Counted from the stretch's first letter, positions 9,159 to 18,456 are shown. The stretch: DNA of 64,000 nucleotides from Actibacterium mucosum KCTC 23349 (GCF_000647975.1 NZ_JFKE01000001.1:1-64000), one strand, 5' to 3'. The notes: a model not told the origin generated them from the letters alone. A program made the numbers and translations.

Positions 9159-9761
9159 TTACCCCCGTTTCGCGCGCCCCGGTTTTTGCCGGGGCGTTTG
9201 CGTTTCAGGCGAGGAAGCATCCGCCCACTCGCCGGGCTTCAGCGCGCCCAGCTTCCACAGCCCGACCTGCGCCCGGATCAGGCGCAGCGTCGGAAAACCG
9301 ATGGCCGCTGTCATCCGCCGCACCTGGCGGTTGCGGCCCTCGGTTATGGCAATCTCGATCCAGGTGTCGGGGATGGACTTGCGCACCCGCACAGGCGGGT
9401 CGCGCCGCCACAGCCCCGCAGGTTCGGCCATAACCTTGGCCTTGGCGGGGCGCGTCGGGCCATCCTTCAGGGTAATCCCCTGCCGCAGGGGTTGCAGCGC
9501 GGCGTTGTCGGGCGCGCCTTCGACCTGCACCCAATAGGTCTTGGGCGCCTTGAATTTCGGGCTGGAAATCCGGGCCTGAAGCGCGCCGTCATCGGTCAGC
9601 ACCATCAACCCCTCACTGTCGCGGTCCAGCCGCCCTGCGGGGTAGACCCCCGGCACATCGATATGGTCGGACAGGGTGGCCCGGGGGCCGTCGGCATTTC
9701 CCTTGTCGGTAAACTGCGACAGCACGCCGTAAGGTTTGTTGAAGAGGATCACGCGGCTCAT
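9159..9761 (-). CDS. rluE: 23S rRNA pseudouridine synthase, RluE/RsuA family
   Basis: Predicted to isomerise a specific uridine of 23S rRNA (U2457 in E. coli for RluE). The 200-residue protein begins [18 protein letters not shown] and has the catalytic-aspartate motif [28 protein letters not shown] and FPTLRLIR follow, and the C-terminus is basic. No S4 domain is present, as in RluE. A much longer upstream extension of this frame overlaps the old-yellow-enzyme gene and is a shadow. The ATG at 9761 gives the normal family N-terminus, though no strong ribosome binding site is visible. Exact target (2457 or another position) is inferred from subfamily resemblance. Confidence 0.85.
   Translation of the reverse strand: MSRVILFNKPYGVLSQFTDKGNADGPRATLSDHIDVPGVYPAGRLDRDSEGLMVLTDDGALQARISSPKFKAPKTYWVQVEGAPDNAALQPLRQGITLKDGPTRPAKAKVMAEPAGLWRRDPPVRVRKSIPDTWIEIAITEGRNRQVRRMTAAIGFPTLRLIRAQVGLWKLGALKPGEWADASSPETQTPRQKPGRAKRG
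9176..9195 (+). terminator. Terminator-like hairpin for pckA, inside the 3' end of rluE
   Basis: Arms GCCCCGG (9176-9182) and CCGGGGC (9189-9195) pair perfectly around TTTTTG, followed by GTTTGCGTTT. It lies 30 bp past the pckA stop, but also within the last codons of the convergent pseudouridine synthase gene, where it encodes part of a basic C-terminal tail. Confidence 0.65.
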
Positions 9762-9801
9762 GGCGCGCAGAGGTACACCTGCTGCGCGCCATGTCCAAGG
9801 G

Positions 9802-10902
9802 TTATTCGGCCGCGATCGGCACCGCCGGATAGGTCGAGTAACCGTCGGCGTCCCCGCCGAACAGTTTCGCCGGGTCAAGCTCTGCCAGCGCCACGCCGTT
9901 TTGCATGCGGTAAGGCAGGTCCGGATTGGCCACGAAGGGCCGGCCAAAGGCCACCAGATCGGCCAGACCGTCATCCAGGATCTTCTGCGCCCGGTCGCGC
10001 GTGTATTTGCCCGCCACGATGATGGTGCCGGGGAAGGCCGCGCGCAGGTCGTGGCGCCACTGATCGGGCGTTTCCGGCGCATCGGTCAGATCAGCCTCGC
10101 CCAGGTGGATATAGGCCAGCCCGATGCGATGCATCTCGCGCACGGCCAACAGCGCGGTGTCGGGCACGGTCGGGTCATCCATGTTGCGCTGCATCACGAA
10201 GGGCGAGATGCGCAGGCCCACCTTGTCGGCGCCGATCTCGGCAGCCACGGCCTCGGCCACCTCGGTCACAAAGCGAATGCGGTTCTCGGCCGAGCCGCCA
10301 TACTGGTCGTCGCGCTGGTTCGACGTGGCCCGCAGGAACTGGTCGATCAGATAGCCATTGGCACCGTGCAGTTCGACCCCGTCGAACCCGGCGGTGATGG
10401 CGTTGGCGGCGGCTTGACGGTAGTCGTCGACGATCTCGGAAATCTCGGCCAGGCTCAGCGCGCGCGGTGTCGAGGTGGGCACCATGTCACCGGCGCCGGT
10501 GTCGTCGGCCACCCACACCATGTTGTCGGCGTTCAGCGCCGAGGGCGCGACCGGCTGACCATCGGCGTGAAAGCTTTCATGGCTCATCCGGCCCACATGC
10601 CACAGCTGCAGGAAGATCTTGCCGCCGGCCCGGTGGACCGCATCGGTCACCAGCTTCCAGCCCTCGATCTGTTCGTCCGAGTGGATGCCGGGGGTGAAGG
10701 AATACCCCTGGCCCTGCGGGATGATCTGCGTGGCCTCGGAAATGATCAGGCCGGCGCTGGCGCGTTGCGCGTAATAGGTGGCCATCAGCGCGTTGGGGAT
10801 ATTGCCCGGCTGCGTGGTCCGGGCGCGGGTCATCGGTGCCATGACCACGCGATTGCCCAGGGGCAGGTCAGCCAGCAGCGTGGCGTCAAAAAGAGAAGGC
10901 AT
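9802..10902 (-). CDS. Old yellow enzyme family alkene reductase (NemA/XenB-like)
   Basis: FMN-dependent, NAD(P)H-using reductase of activated alkenes, nitro-esters or N-ethylmaleimide-type electrophiles. The 366-residue TIM-barrel protein starts with [20 protein letters not shown] and has APMTRART, the FMN/substrate motif [29 protein letters not shown], and the C-terminal FMN-phosphate segment [13 protein letters not shown]. The length is normal. Its physiological substrate is unknown. It is transcribed alone: the upstream TSUP gene ends 92 bp away, and that gap is full of repeats that look like an operator. No regulator gene lies next to it, although such genes often have a neighbouring HxlR, TetR or LysR regulator. 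Confidence 0.93.
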   Translation of the reverse strand: MPSLFDATLLADLPLGNRVVMAPMTRARTTQPGNIPNALMATYYAQRASAGLIISEATQIIPQGQGYSFTPGIHSDEQIEGWKLVTDAVHRAGGKIFLQLWHVGRMSHESFHADGQPVAPSALNADNMVWVADDTGAGDMVPTSTPRALSLAEISEIVDDYRQAAANAITAGFDGVELHGANGYLIDQFLRATSNQRDDQYGGSAENRIRFVTEVAEAVAAEIGADKVGLRISPFVMQRNMDDPTVPDTALLAVREMHRIGLAYIHLGEADLTDAPETPDQWRHDLRAAFPGTIIVAGKYTRDRAQKILDDGLADLVAFGRPFVANPDLPYRMQNGVALAELDPAKLFGGDADGYSTYPAVPIAAE

Positions 10903-10917
10903 AAAGGGGTTCCTTGT

Positions 10918-10983
10918 CTGGATTTAGGTTCCAGCTGGATTTAGGGCGGCCCTCGACGGGGTTTTATCCACCGAAATGGATAA
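10918..10983. promoter_or_regulatory. Operator-like repeat array upstream of the old-yellow-enzyme gene
   Basis: CTGGATTTAGG occurs twice in direct repeat (10918-10928 and 10935-10945). The junction contains the perfect palindrome TCCAGCTGGA (10930-10939). Further out, TTATCCA (10964-10970) and TGGATAA (10977-10983) form a 7-bp inverted repeat with a 6-bp spacer. All lie 16-81 bp upstream of the start at 10902, where a promoter and operator are expected. Confidence 0.45.
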
Positions 10984-10994
10984 TACAAATGGCC

Positions 10995-11765
10995 TCAGCC
11001 CACAAAGGCCCGGCGGATCAGGTTTGCCGACACCACGACCAGCACGATCAACGTCACCCGGCGGAATCGCGCCGCGTCCATGCGCCCCTGGAACCGCAGC
11101 CCGATCATCATACCCACCATCGCGGGGACCACCATCAACACCGACAACGGCAGCGTCACCGCATTCACCACGCCCGATTGCACATGCGCCAGCAACAACG
11201 CCACGGCCCCCAACCCGTAGATCACGCCCTGAACCCGCATCTGCTCGCTCTTCTCGGTGTTAAGCGCGGTCAGGAAACTGACGGTGGGCGGCCCCCAGAC
11301 GCCCGACACCCCGCCCACAAAGCCGGCAAAGCCGCCGATGATCCACTCGGCCCGCCGCCGATGCTGCGGCGCGATCACCAGAACCCAACCCGCCAGCTGC
11401 AGCGCCGCAAACACAAAGATAGGCAGCCCGATCAACAGAAACAAAAAGCGTGGCGACAGGAACGCGTAGGATTGCGCGCTCAGCAGCAGACAGACCAGCC
11501 CGACCATCAAGAACAGCCGGAACTTCCGGATCGAGGCCCAGGCCGCCGCCCCTCCTTGCCGCAACGCCTGCACCCCGTTTGACACCAATGTCGGCACAAT
11601 CAGCATGCCCAGCGCCATCTCGGCCGACAAAAACGAACTGAGGCCCGAGATGATCAGCATCGGCATGGCGAACCCCACCATGCCCTTGACCAGCCCCGCC
11701 ACCAGCGTAATCCCCGCCGCCAAAAGAAATACCGGCAGCGGCAATGTGAATACTGTGTCGATCAT
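10995..11765 (-). CDS. TSUP (TauE/SafE) family membrane permease
   Basis: Predicted inner-membrane transporter for small sulfur-containing or organic anions; substrate not deducible. The 256-residue protein is strongly hydrophobic with about 8 membrane segments. The first, FLLAAGITLVAGLVKGMVGFAMP, carries the family's conserved G-x-V-x-G-x-x-G-F pattern. The second half repeats it with GGFAGFVGGVSGVWGPPTV. The ATG at 11765 is preceded by GAGGG; an in-frame GTG at 11777 adds only four residues. Upstream is a 154-bp region divergent to mcd. Confidence 0.85.
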   Translation of the reverse strand: MIDTVFTLPLPVFLLAAGITLVAGLVKGMVGFAMPMLIISGLSSFLSAEMALGMLIVPTLVSNGVQALRQGGAAAWASIRKFRLFLMVGLVCLLLSAQSYAFLSPRFLFLLIGLPIFVFAALQLAGWVLVIAPQHRRRAEWIIGGFAGFVGGVSGVWGPPTVSFLTALNTEKSEQMRVQGVIYGLGAVALLLAHVQSGVVNAVTLPLSVLMVVPAMVGMMIGLRFQGRMDAARFRRVTLIVLVVVSANLIRRAFVG

Positions 11766-11919
11766 GGGCCCTCGCACGGTTTGAAACAGCTATATCGGGC
11801 AATGGGAAAAAACTCCACAAAGTTACATTAAAACAAAATGTGGCAGGAAAATGAATTATAGTTGCGCTGCAACTGCGAAATAGCTATACCGCCTGAACAG
11901 AGATGACAGGAGGATTCCC

Positions 11920-13611
11920 ATGCCCCATGATGGACAGGACATGCCCAAAACCGAGACAAACCCTGTGTTGCTGCCCGACCTTCTGTCGTTGACGAAAGCG
12001 GCGCTTGCGCCGATTGAGGAAACCACCGCCCGCGCCACCGAGATGTTGCGCGCCAAGGTCACCGCAAACGGTCGCGTGTCCGGCTCTTTGCTGGAGCAGC
12101 ATCAGTTCGCTGCGCATGCATTGTCGTGGCTGGCCACCTATTCTGAATCGCTGCAACAAATGCAAGGCTGGGCCGAGACGCTGCAGGCCGAGGGCAAGTT
12201 CGGCGAGATGGAGGCCCTGATCCACCAGATCGCCTTCGGCGAATACCTGTGGCAGATCTATGGCGGCATCCCGATGAGCCAGGGTGAGGTTGCCCGCCTG
12301 CAGGATATCGGCCTGTCCCAGGACGACCAGCGCGCCCTGATGCATCCCGCCGTCATGACCCTGACCCAGCACGGCAATTCCCAGGCCGCCCGCGCGCGTC
12401 TGGTGGAGCTGATGCAGGACAATGCCGGCCACGCCACCTTTGGCACCACCGGTCTGGATGACGAGCTGGAAATGATCCGCGAGCAGTTCCGCCGCTATGC
12501 CGACGACCGCGTCACCCCCAACGCCCATGACTGGCACCTGAACGACGAGCTGATCCCGATGGAGATCATCGAGGAACTGGCCGAAATGGGTGTCTTCGGT
12601 CTGACCATTCCCGAGGAATTCGGCGGGTTCGGCCTGTCCAAGGCCTCGATGGTGGTGGTCTCCGAAGAACTCAGCCGCGGCTATATCGGCGTTGGCTCAC
12701 TGGGCACCCGGTCCGAGATCGCGGCCGAGCTGATCCTGTGCGGCGGCACCGACGCACAGAAACAAAGCTGGCTGCCCCGCATCGCCAGCGCCGAGATCCT
12801 GCCCACGGCCGTCTTCACCGAACCCAATACCGGCTCTGACCTCGGGTCTTTGCGCACCCGCGCTGCGCGCGATGGCGACACTTATACGGTCAACGGCAAC
12901 AAAACCTGGATCACCCACGCCGCCCGCACCCATGTCATGACCCTGCTGGCGCGCACCGATCCCGACACCACGAATTACAAAGGCCTCAGCATGTTCCTGG
13001 CCGAAAAGACGCCAGGCACCGACGACGATCCCTTCCCCACCCCCGGCATGACCGGCGGCGAGATTGAGGTGCTGGGCTATCGCGGCATGAAGGAATACGA
13101 GCTGGGCTTTGACGGGTTCAAGGTCAAGGCGGAAAACCTTCTGGGCGGTGTTGAAGGCCAGGGCTTCAAGCAGCTGATGCAAACCTTCGAAAGCGCCCGC
13201 ATCCAGACCGCCGCACGTGCCATCGGCGTGGCGCAATCGGCGCTTGAGGTTGGTATGCAATACGCCATCGACCGCAAACAATTCGGCGACAGCCTGATCG
13301 CCTTCCCGCGCGTGGCCGGCAAACTGGCGATGATGGCGGTCGAGATCATGGTGACGCGGCAGCTCACCTATCATTCTGCCCGCCAGAAAGACAGCGACAA
13401 GCGCTGCGATCTCGAGGCCGGCATGGCCAAGCTGCTGGGCGCCCGCGTGGCCTGGGCCGCGGCCGACAACGCGCTGCAAATCCACGGCGGCAACGGCTTT
13501 GCCACCGAATACCAGATCAGCCGCATCCTGTGCGACGCCCGCATCCTGAACATCTTCGAAGGCGCCGCCGAGATCCAGGCCCAGGTGATTGCGCGCCGCC
13601 TTCTCGACTGA
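11920..13611 (+). CDS. mcd: (2S)-methylsuccinyl-CoA dehydrogenase-like acyl-CoA dehydrogenase
   Basis: Probable FAD enzyme of the ethylmalonyl-CoA pathway, oxidising (2S)-methylsuccinyl-CoA to mesaconyl-CoA during acetate assimilation. The 563-residue protein carries about 160-170 extra N-terminal residues before a normal acyl-CoA dehydrogenase core. This extension is the hallmark of Mcd compared with about 380 residues for ordinary members. Core motifs seen: GVFGLTIPEEFGGFGLSKAS, AVFTEPNTGSDLGSLRTRA, RKQFGDSLIAFPRVAGKLA, and the C-terminal QIHGGNGFATEYQISR. AGGAGG lies just before the ATG at 11920. Other pathway genes (ccr, mch, mcl) are not in the window, so the substrate is inferred from architecture. 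Confidence 0.8.
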   Translation: MPHDGQDMPKTETNPVLLPDLLSLTKAALAPIEETTARATEMLRAKVTANGRVSGSLLEQHQFAAHALSWLATYSESLQQMQGWAETLQAEGKFGEMEALIHQIAFGEYLWQIYGGIPMSQGEVARLQDIGLSQDDQRALMHPAVMTLTQHGNSQAARARLVELMQDNAGHATFGTTGLDDELEMIREQFRRYADDRVTPNAHDWHLNDELIPMEIIEELAEMGVFGLTIPEEFGGFGLSKASMVVVSEELSRGYIGVGSLGTRSEIAAELILCGGTDAQKQSWLPRIASAEILPTAVFTEPNTGSDLGSLRTRAARDGDTYTVNGNKTWITHAARTHVMTLLARTDPDTTNYKGLSMFLAEKTPGTDDDPFPTPGMTGGEIEVLGYRGMKEYELGFDGFKVKAENLLGGVEGQGFKQLMQTFESARIQTAARAIGVAQSALEVGMQYAIDRKQFGDSLIAFPRVAGKLAMMAVEIMVTRQLTYHSARQKDSDKRCDLEAGMAKLLGARVAWAAADNALQIHGGNGFATEYQISRILCDARILNIFEGAAEIQAQVIARRLLD

Positions 13612-13658
13612 TCCCCACCCGAGCCGCGCGCGCAAGCGCAAGGCGAGACAAATAAAAT

Positions 13659-13672
13659 GCGCCGCAAGGCGC
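13659..13672 (+). terminator. Hairpin GCGCC-GCAA-GGCGC after mcd
   Basis: A perfect 5-bp GC stem with a GNRA (GCAA) tetraloop, 48 bp after the mcd stop, followed by GCCGCTTTGC. The same 14-mer, or its reverse complement, recurs at three other gene ends in this window. No strong U-run follows, so termination efficiency is uncertain. Confidence 0.45.
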
Positions 13673-13727
13673 GCCGCTTTGCAACAGCAGGGTTGAGCGG
13701 CACGGCTTGCGGTGAAACACTATCCGC

Positions 13728-14114
13728 ATGAAATGGATCTTTGCCCTGCTATTGCCCGTGGCCGCTTGCGCGGGTGACGAAACGCTGACGGCTTACGCGC
13801 CGACAGGCGTCACGTTTTCCCTTTCCGAAATCGACGACGCCCCTTTCAATGCTCTAACGACAATCACTCTTGAACCCGGCGGCACGTTCAACGGGCGTGC
13901 ACCCTGCAACAGCTTCTCCGGTAACATCACTGTACCTTATCCATGGTTTGCCACCGGCCGGATCGCCGCTACCCGCCGAGCTTGTGACGGTTTGCGTGAG
14001 GAACAGGATTTTTTTGCCACTCTCTCCGAAATGACCCTGTCGGAATGGAGCGGTGATCTGCTGATCCTTTCCAACGACGCGGGCCGCCAGATGGTTTTCA
14101 CCGCTCAGGAATAA
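13728..14114 (+). CDS. META domain-containing putative lipoprotein
   Basis: The 128-residue protein has a short hydrophobic signal ending in the lipobox LPVAAC with Cys14, so lipidation and envelope location are likely. The mature part fits the META/HslJ domain: [21 protein letters not shown], then [13 protein letters not shown] with a second cysteine, then [12 protein letters not shown] proteins are linked to heat-shock or motility phenotypes in some bacteria, but no biochemical role is known. Three cysteines are visible, two of which may pair after export (inference). Its stop overlaps the 3' end of the convergent recO gene by 10 bp. Confidence 0.8.
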   Translation: MKWIFALLLPVAACAGDETLTAYAPTGVTFSLSEIDDAPFNALTTITLEPGGTFNGRAPCNSFSGNITVPYPWFATGRIAATRRACDGLREEQDFFATLSEMTLSEWSGDLLILSNDAGRQMVFTAQE

Positions 14115-14830
14115 CGCTGCAGCTGGTCAAAAAGCCGTGCCCGCGCCTCAGGCAGGGGCCGGTTCCCCAATGACGGCGCCAGCCAGACACGCAGGAAATG
14201 CCCCGTCGTGGTCAGGCCCTCAACAATTTGCGAGGCTTCCACAGGCCCTTGCCCCAACAGACAGTACGGCAGTGGCAGCAGGCGATCCGCCCACTTCCCG
14301 GCTCCTTCGGCACTGACCGCACGGCCGGTTTTCGGCGAGACATAGGCCAGATCATCCAGGCTGCCCGTTACAGCGCAGCGGGTCAGGTCCAGCCCAAAGC
14401 CGAGCTCGTCCAGCAAGGCCACCTCCCAGCGCAAATAGGCCAACGGCCAGGCGTCGGGATGGGGCAACAGATCCAACAGAACCTGCGTGCGTTGATATAG
14501 CGCCGGGTGCGCCTCACGCTCGGGCAACGAAAAGCTCAGCAGCGCGCAAATCGCGTTCAGCCCCGACAGCGCAAGACGATCGCCCAACACGTCGCCCGCA
14601 CGGCTGCGCAGCGGCTCGATGGTGAATGCTCCCATATGGTCTTCAAGGCGCGCCTTCCACGTCGCCTGAACCTGCGCACCGGGTTGCAGGATCGGGGCCA
14701 TCTTGCGGCTGGCCCCACCACGCACCACGCCCACGTGGCGGCCATGTTCGGCGGTAAACAGTTCGACAATCGCCGCATGTTCTCCATGCGGGCGGACTGC
14801 TAGTACCGACCCTTCATCGCGCCACTCCAT
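14105..14830 (-). CDS. recO: DNA repair protein RecO
   Basis: Acts with RecF and RecR in loading RecA at gaps. The 241-residue protein starts [26 protein letters not shown], the OB-fold domain. [22 protein letters not shown] follows, then the helical domain with [24 protein letters not shown]. Length matches the family. The zinc-finger cysteines of some RecO proteins are mostly missing, as in many alphaproteobacteria. The ATG at 14830 replaces an upstream start at 14866 because the conserved strand begins there. It is the last gene of the lepB-lepB-rnc-era-DUF1491-recO run. Confidence 0.93.
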   Translation of the reverse strand: MEWRDEGSVLAVRPHGEHAAIVELFTAEHGRHVGVVRGGASRKMAPILQPGAQVQATWKARLEDHMGAFTIEPLRSRAGDVLGDRLALSGLNAICALLSFSLPEREAHPALYQRTQVLLDLLPHPDAWPLAYLRWEVALLDELGFGLDLTRCAVTGSLDDLAYVSPKTGRAVSAEGAGKWADRLLPLPYCLLGQGPVEASQIVEGLTTTGHFLRVWLAPSLGNRPLPEARARLFDQLQRYS

Positions 14831-14878
14831 GAATTCCACTATCTGCGCGGTGGCCGGGCTTCTCAAGCACCCAAATGC

Positions 14879-15217
14879 CTAGGACAAGCCGGGTTCGTCC
14901 AGCAAATGCCGCCCGGCGCGGTCTTCCACCTCGATCACCCACAGGTCGGGGTCAAAATCGCGCTGGCGGGCCAGGGCCGCGTCCACCTCTGCCTCGGGGC
15001 CATCGGCCAGCGTCACCCAGGCGCGTTCGCCTGACATCAGATCAAACGACCGCTGCATCGCCTGCGCGCTGCCATCCAGCCGGTTCAGTTTCACCAGAAC
15101 CGCGCCGGCAGACAGGTCACCCTTGGCCGTGACAAAGGCCGGAATATCCGACAGCCGCAGCCGGGTCAGATAGGCCTGCACCCAGAACTCGGTGGTCAGA
15201 CGCGCCTCAGGCGCCAT
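14879..15217 (-). CDS. DUF1491 family protein
   Basis: A 112-residue conserved hypothetical protein. It starts MAPEARLTTEFWVQAYLTRL and has GDLSAGAVLVKLNRLDG and ERAWVTLADGPEAEVDA, ending with WVIEVEDRAGRHLLDEPGL. The whole pattern is that of DUF1491, restricted to alphaproteobacteria and commonly found between era and recO. Function is unknown. Its ATG at 15217 overlaps the end of era by 11 bp, indicating translational coupling. Longer upstream forms of this frame lie within era. Confidence 0.85.
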   Translation of the reverse strand: MAPEARLTTEFWVQAYLTRLRLSDIPAFVTAKGDLSAGAVLVKLNRLDGSAQAMQRSFDLMSGERAWVTLADGPEAEVDAALARQRDFDPDLWVIEVEDRAGRHLLDEPGLS

Positions 15218-16115
15218 CTTTGAAATCCAACCCGATCTCTGAATAGCGCTCAGCCTCTTCCAGCCAGCCGGGCCGCACCTTGACCTGCAGGAACAGGTGC
15301 ACACGACGGCCCAGGAACTCTTCCAACTCAGCCCGCGCGGCGGTGCTGACCGCTTTGATTGTCTCGCCCTTATGGCCCAGAACGATGCCCTTATGCCCGT
15401 CGCGCGCCACATAGATCACCTGATCGATCCGCGCGCTGCCATCCTTGCGCTCCTCCCAACTTTCGGTTTCCACCGTCAGCTGATAGGGCAGTTCCTGATG
15501 CAGGCGCAGGGTCAGTTTCTCGCGCGTCATCTCGGCGGCGATCATGCGCATCGGCAGATCGGCGATCTGATCCTCGGGGTACAGGTACGGCCCTTCCGGC
15601 AATTCACCAGCCAGCCAGGCTTTCAGATCTTCCACCCCGTGCCCGCGCTCGGCCGAGATCATGAAGGTCTCGGCAAACTCATGCGCTTCGTTCAGTTCGG
15701 CCGACAGTGCCAGCAGCACCTCGGCCTTGACCCGGTCGATTTTGTTAATGGCCAGCGCCACCTTTTGCCCGGCTGCCGTGCGTTCGTTCATCGAATCCAA
15801 AATGGCGCGCACACCGTCGGTCAGGCCGCGATGCGCCTCGATCATCAGCACCACGATATCGGCATCCGCCGCCCCGCCCCAGGCCGCCGCGACCATCGCA
15901 CGGTCCAGCCGCCGGCGTGGGCGGAAAAGGCCCGGCGTGTCGACAAACACGATCTGCGCATCCCCTTGCATCGCCACGCCGCGAATACGCGCGCGTGTCG
16001 TCTGAACCTTGTGCGTCACGATCGAAACCTTTGCCCCGACCATCCGGTTCAAAAGCGTGGATTTGCCCGCATTGGGCTCGCCGATCAAAGCGACGAAACC
16101 GGCCCGAGTTGTCAT
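15207..16115 (-). CDS. era: GTPase Era
   Basis: Essential GTP-binding protein that assists 16S rRNA maturation and 30S assembly. The 302-residue protein has G1 GEPNAGKST at residues 12-20, G3 DTPGL in VFVDTPGLFRPRR, and G4 NKID in ALAINKIDRVKAE. The C-terminal KH domain includes KGIVLGHKGETIKAVSTAAR and ends RVHLFLQVKVRPGW. Length is standard. Placed directly after rnc, the usual arrangement, with a 64-bp gap. Confidence 0.97.
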   Translation of the reverse strand: MTTRAGFVALIGEPNAGKSTLLNRMVGAKVSIVTHKVQTTRARIRGVAMQGDAQIVFVDTPGLFRPRRRLDRAMVAAAWGGAADADIVVLMIEAHRGLTDGVRAILDSMNERTAAGQKVALAINKIDRVKAEVLLALSAELNEAHEFAETFMISAERGHGVEDLKAWLAGELPEGPYLYPEDQIADLPMRMIAAEMTREKLTLRLHQELPYQLTVETESWEERKDGSARIDQVIYVARDGHKGIVLGHKGETIKAVSTAARAELEEFLGRRVHLFLQVKVRPGWLEEAERYSEIGLDFKDGA

Positions 16116-16179
16116 CTATGGATATACCCTGATTGAATGATCCGCCCCCTTTAACGGATCGCGCGCGCTGTGGCCAGCG

Positions 16180-16860
16180 CTATGCGCCAAGGGTCTGCAG
16201 CAGGGATTGCGCGGCGGTCTGTTCTGCCTGTCGTTTCGATCCGGCGGTTGCCTGCGCCATCTCGCCGCTTTCCAGCTGAACCTCGATGGTGAACACCGGG
16301 GCATGGTCAGGGCCCGAGCGGCTGATCTGCACGTATTTGGGCGGCTTCTGGCCACGGGCCTGCGCCCATTCCTGCAACGAGGTCTTGGCGTCGCGCGCGT
16401 CGGCCTTAACTGTTGCGATCCGGTCGCCCCACAGCCGCAGAACCAGCTTTTGCGCCACACCGAACCCGGCGTCTTTGTAAACGGCGGCAATCACCGCCTC
16501 CATCGCGTCGCCCAACAACGCCTCTTTGCGGCGCCCACCCGACATCATCTCGGACCGGCCCAGTTTCAGCACCGCACCAAGGTCGATCTGCCGGGCCACA
16601 TCGGCGCAGGTTTCCTTGCGAACCAGCGCGTTGAACCGCGGCGCCAGCTGCCCCTCGGCCGCGTCGGTGTCGGCGGCCAGCAGCGCCTCGGACATCACCA
16701 GCCCCAGCACACGGTCGCCCAGAAATTCCAGCCGTTGGTTATCGGGGCGCGTGGCCGACGAGATCGAGCTGTGCGTCACCGCGCGCACCAGTAAATCAGG
16801 CCGTTTGAACCGGTGTCCCAACCGTTCTTCGAAGGCTTTGAGTTCGTTTGACAACTTCAT
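16180..16860 (-). CDS. rnc: Ribonuclease III
   Basis: Endonuclease for double-stranded RNA, needed for rRNA processing. The 226-residue protein has the catalytic signature [12 protein letters not shown] with Glu45 and Asp49. A second acidic block is in [16 protein letters not shown], and a C-terminal dsRNA-binding domain contains [16 protein letters not shown] and [15 protein letters not shown]. The ATG at 16860 forms ATGA with the stop of the upstream signal peptidase gene. Confidence 0.97.
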   Translation of the reverse strand: MKLSNELKAFEERLGHRFKRPDLLVRAVTHSSISSATRPDNQRLEFLGDRVLGLVMSEALLAADTDAAEGQLAPRFNALVRKETCADVARQIDLGAVLKLGRSEMMSGGRRKEALLGDAMEAVIAAVYKDAGFGVAQKLVLRLWGDRIATVKADARDAKTSLQEWAQARGQKPPKYVQISRSGPDHAPVFTIEVQLESGEMAQATAGSKRQAEQTAAQSLLQTLGA

Positions 16861-17570
16861 TGAATCGCTTGGAGATACCGATCGCGGCGCCAGGAAAATG
16901 GATTGAACAACACCATACCCGACGAGGAAAAGATTAGAAACGGCTTACGCCCGGTCACGTTTGCAGTCGGCACGAAGCCCAAACCACCCGCGCCAACAGC
17001 CACCCGGCTGTCGAGGCTGTTGTCGCGATGATCACCCAGCAGAAACATGTGGCCCGACGGAACCTTGTAAACCGCCGTGTTGTCCAGCGAACTGTCACGC
17101 GCATCCAGGATCAGATGGGATTTACCGCTTGGCAGAATTTCTATGCTTGCCGGAGTAATGCAGTTTTGACCGTTAACCTGCCCGCACATAGGCATCCCGC
17201 CCGACAAATCGTGCCGCCGGAAGGCCCTGACAAAGTCATCCTTGGGTTCATAAGCAAGTGGTGCGCCATTTAGGATCACCGCCCCATCCACAATTTGGAC
17301 GCTGTCACCTTCCAACGCGATGATCCGTTTGATCCACTCGCCGCCCCGGGTCGGATGCTGAAAAACAACAATTTCACCGCGTTCCAGCGGACCTTTGTTG
17401 TGACGCGATACGATCAAGTAATCCCCGACGCGCAGACTTGGGACCATGGAAGCCGAAGGAATCCAGAACGGTTCATAGAAAGCGCGCAGGGAAAGGACGG
17501 ACACCAGAAACAGCATACCTGCGGTTGCAACCGGCCAGATCCAGCGGCTCTTTTTGTGGCTATTCGTCAC
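16857..17570 (-). CDS. lepB: Signal peptidase I, second paralogue
   Basis: Membrane-bound serine/lysine protease that removes signal peptides. The 237-residue protein has one N-terminal membrane segment (about residues 11-28) and the box B motif [14 protein letters not shown] with the catalytic Ser41. The catalytic Lys81 lies in [24 protein letters not shown] box has His where Asn is usual. A pair of cysteines ([12 protein letters not shown]) could form a periplasmic disulfide. It lies 22 bp behind the other signal peptidase gene and overlaps rnc as ATGA. The two copies are clearly diverged rather than a recent duplication; whether they split substrates is unknown. Confidence 0.92.
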   Translation of the reverse strand: MTNSHKKSRWIWPVATAGMLFLVSVLSLRAFYEPFWIPSASMVPSLRVGDYLIVSRHNKGPLERGEIVVFQHPTRGGEWIKRIIALEGDSVQIVDGAVILNGAPLAYEPKDDFVRAFRRHDLSGGMPMCGQVNGQNCITPASIEILPSGKSHLILDARDSSLDNTAVYKVPSGHMFLLGDHRDNSLDSRVAVGAGGLGFVPTANVTGRKPFLIFSSSGMVLFNPFSWRRDRYLQAIQ

Positions 17571-17591
17571 CGAAACCTGCCCTGGCTTTTG

Positions 17592-18398
17592 TCACTCGAT
17601 CTTTTTGAAGAACCGGTCACCGCGCCACGTCCAGAAATAGAACAGCGACTTGCCGGCAGACGAGAACATGACGCGATCGGCACGGCCTATCAGCAGATCT
17701 TCGTGCGCGTAGCCGACGCCACCGCCCAGTTGCGAGAACCGGCTGTCGGTGGAATTGTCGCGATTGTCCCCCATGAAAAAGTAATGCTGGGCCGGAACGG
17801 TGAATACCTGCGTATTGTCTGACGGCTGGTTCACGATGTTCAGAATTGAGTGTTCGACCCCGTTGGGCAGGGTCTCGATGAACTTCTCTTTTTGACAAAT
17901 CGCGCCGTCGCCAACAGGAATGTTGTCGAAACAGCGAACCGGGGAACGCTGCGGTCCCTGTGCCCTCGAGATCTCCTCGAAAAAGCCATCTGGCTCGGTC
18001 TTAAGCGCTGTACCATTGATATGCAGCACCCCGTCGATCATTTGGATTTTGTCGCCGGGTTTGCCGATCAGGCGCTTAATGTAGTCAACCTTCGAAGTCG
18101 GGTGTTTAAACACCACAACGTCACCCACCTCGGGTTCGCTGGACAGGACACGTCCTTTGACGAAGGGGCAGAAGCTGACATTGACCAGAGGGATTTCGCA
18201 GGAATATTGCGAATAACCATAGGCCATCTTGTTCACGAACAGAAAATCACCGATCAGCAGTGTGTCTTTCATGGATCCCGACGGAATCCAAAAAGGCTGA
18301 AAGAAAAACGCGCGGAATATTCCTGCGATCAAAAGTGCATAGAAGACTTGTTTGATCGTATCTACAATGCCGCCCTCGGCCTTGTCCGTACTCGCCAT
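17592..18398 (-). CDS. lepB: Signal peptidase I
   Basis: The 268-residue protein has a membrane segment at about residues 16-34. The catalytic Ser42 is in IPSGSMKDTLL, Lys108 in DYIKRLIGKPGD, and the C-terminal box is FMGDNRDNSTDSRF. It matches the standard LepB more closely than its downstream neighbour and is probably the main housekeeping enzyme (inference). The ATG at 18398 begins MASTDKAEGG; an in-frame start at 18455 would add 19 residues without similarity. It follows acpS by 58 bp. Confidence 0.95.
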   Translation of the reverse strand: MASTDKAEGGIVDTIKQVFYALLIAGIFRAFFFQPFWIPSGSMKDTLLIGDFLFVNKMAYGYSQYSCEIPLVNVSFCPFVKGRVLSSEPEVGDVVVFKHPTSKVDYIKRLIGKPGDKIQMIDGVLHINGTALKTEPDGFFEEISRAQGPQRSPVRCFDNIPVGDGAICQKEKFIETLPNGVEHSILNIVNQPSDNTQVFTVPAQHYFFMGDNRDNSTDSRFSQLGGGVGYAHEDLLIGRADRVMFSSAGKSLFYFWTWRGDRFFKKIE

Positions 18399-18456
18399 GA
18401 AATGACTTCCTGCCTGAATTTGTTCCAAAGCTACATGAGCGGCCTTTGGGGCCAAG

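Noticed and set aside
9762-10082. N-terminal extension of the pseudouridine synthase frame
   Set aside because: It overlaps the 3' end of the old-yellow-enzyme gene and has no family similarity; the family N-terminus begins at 9761.
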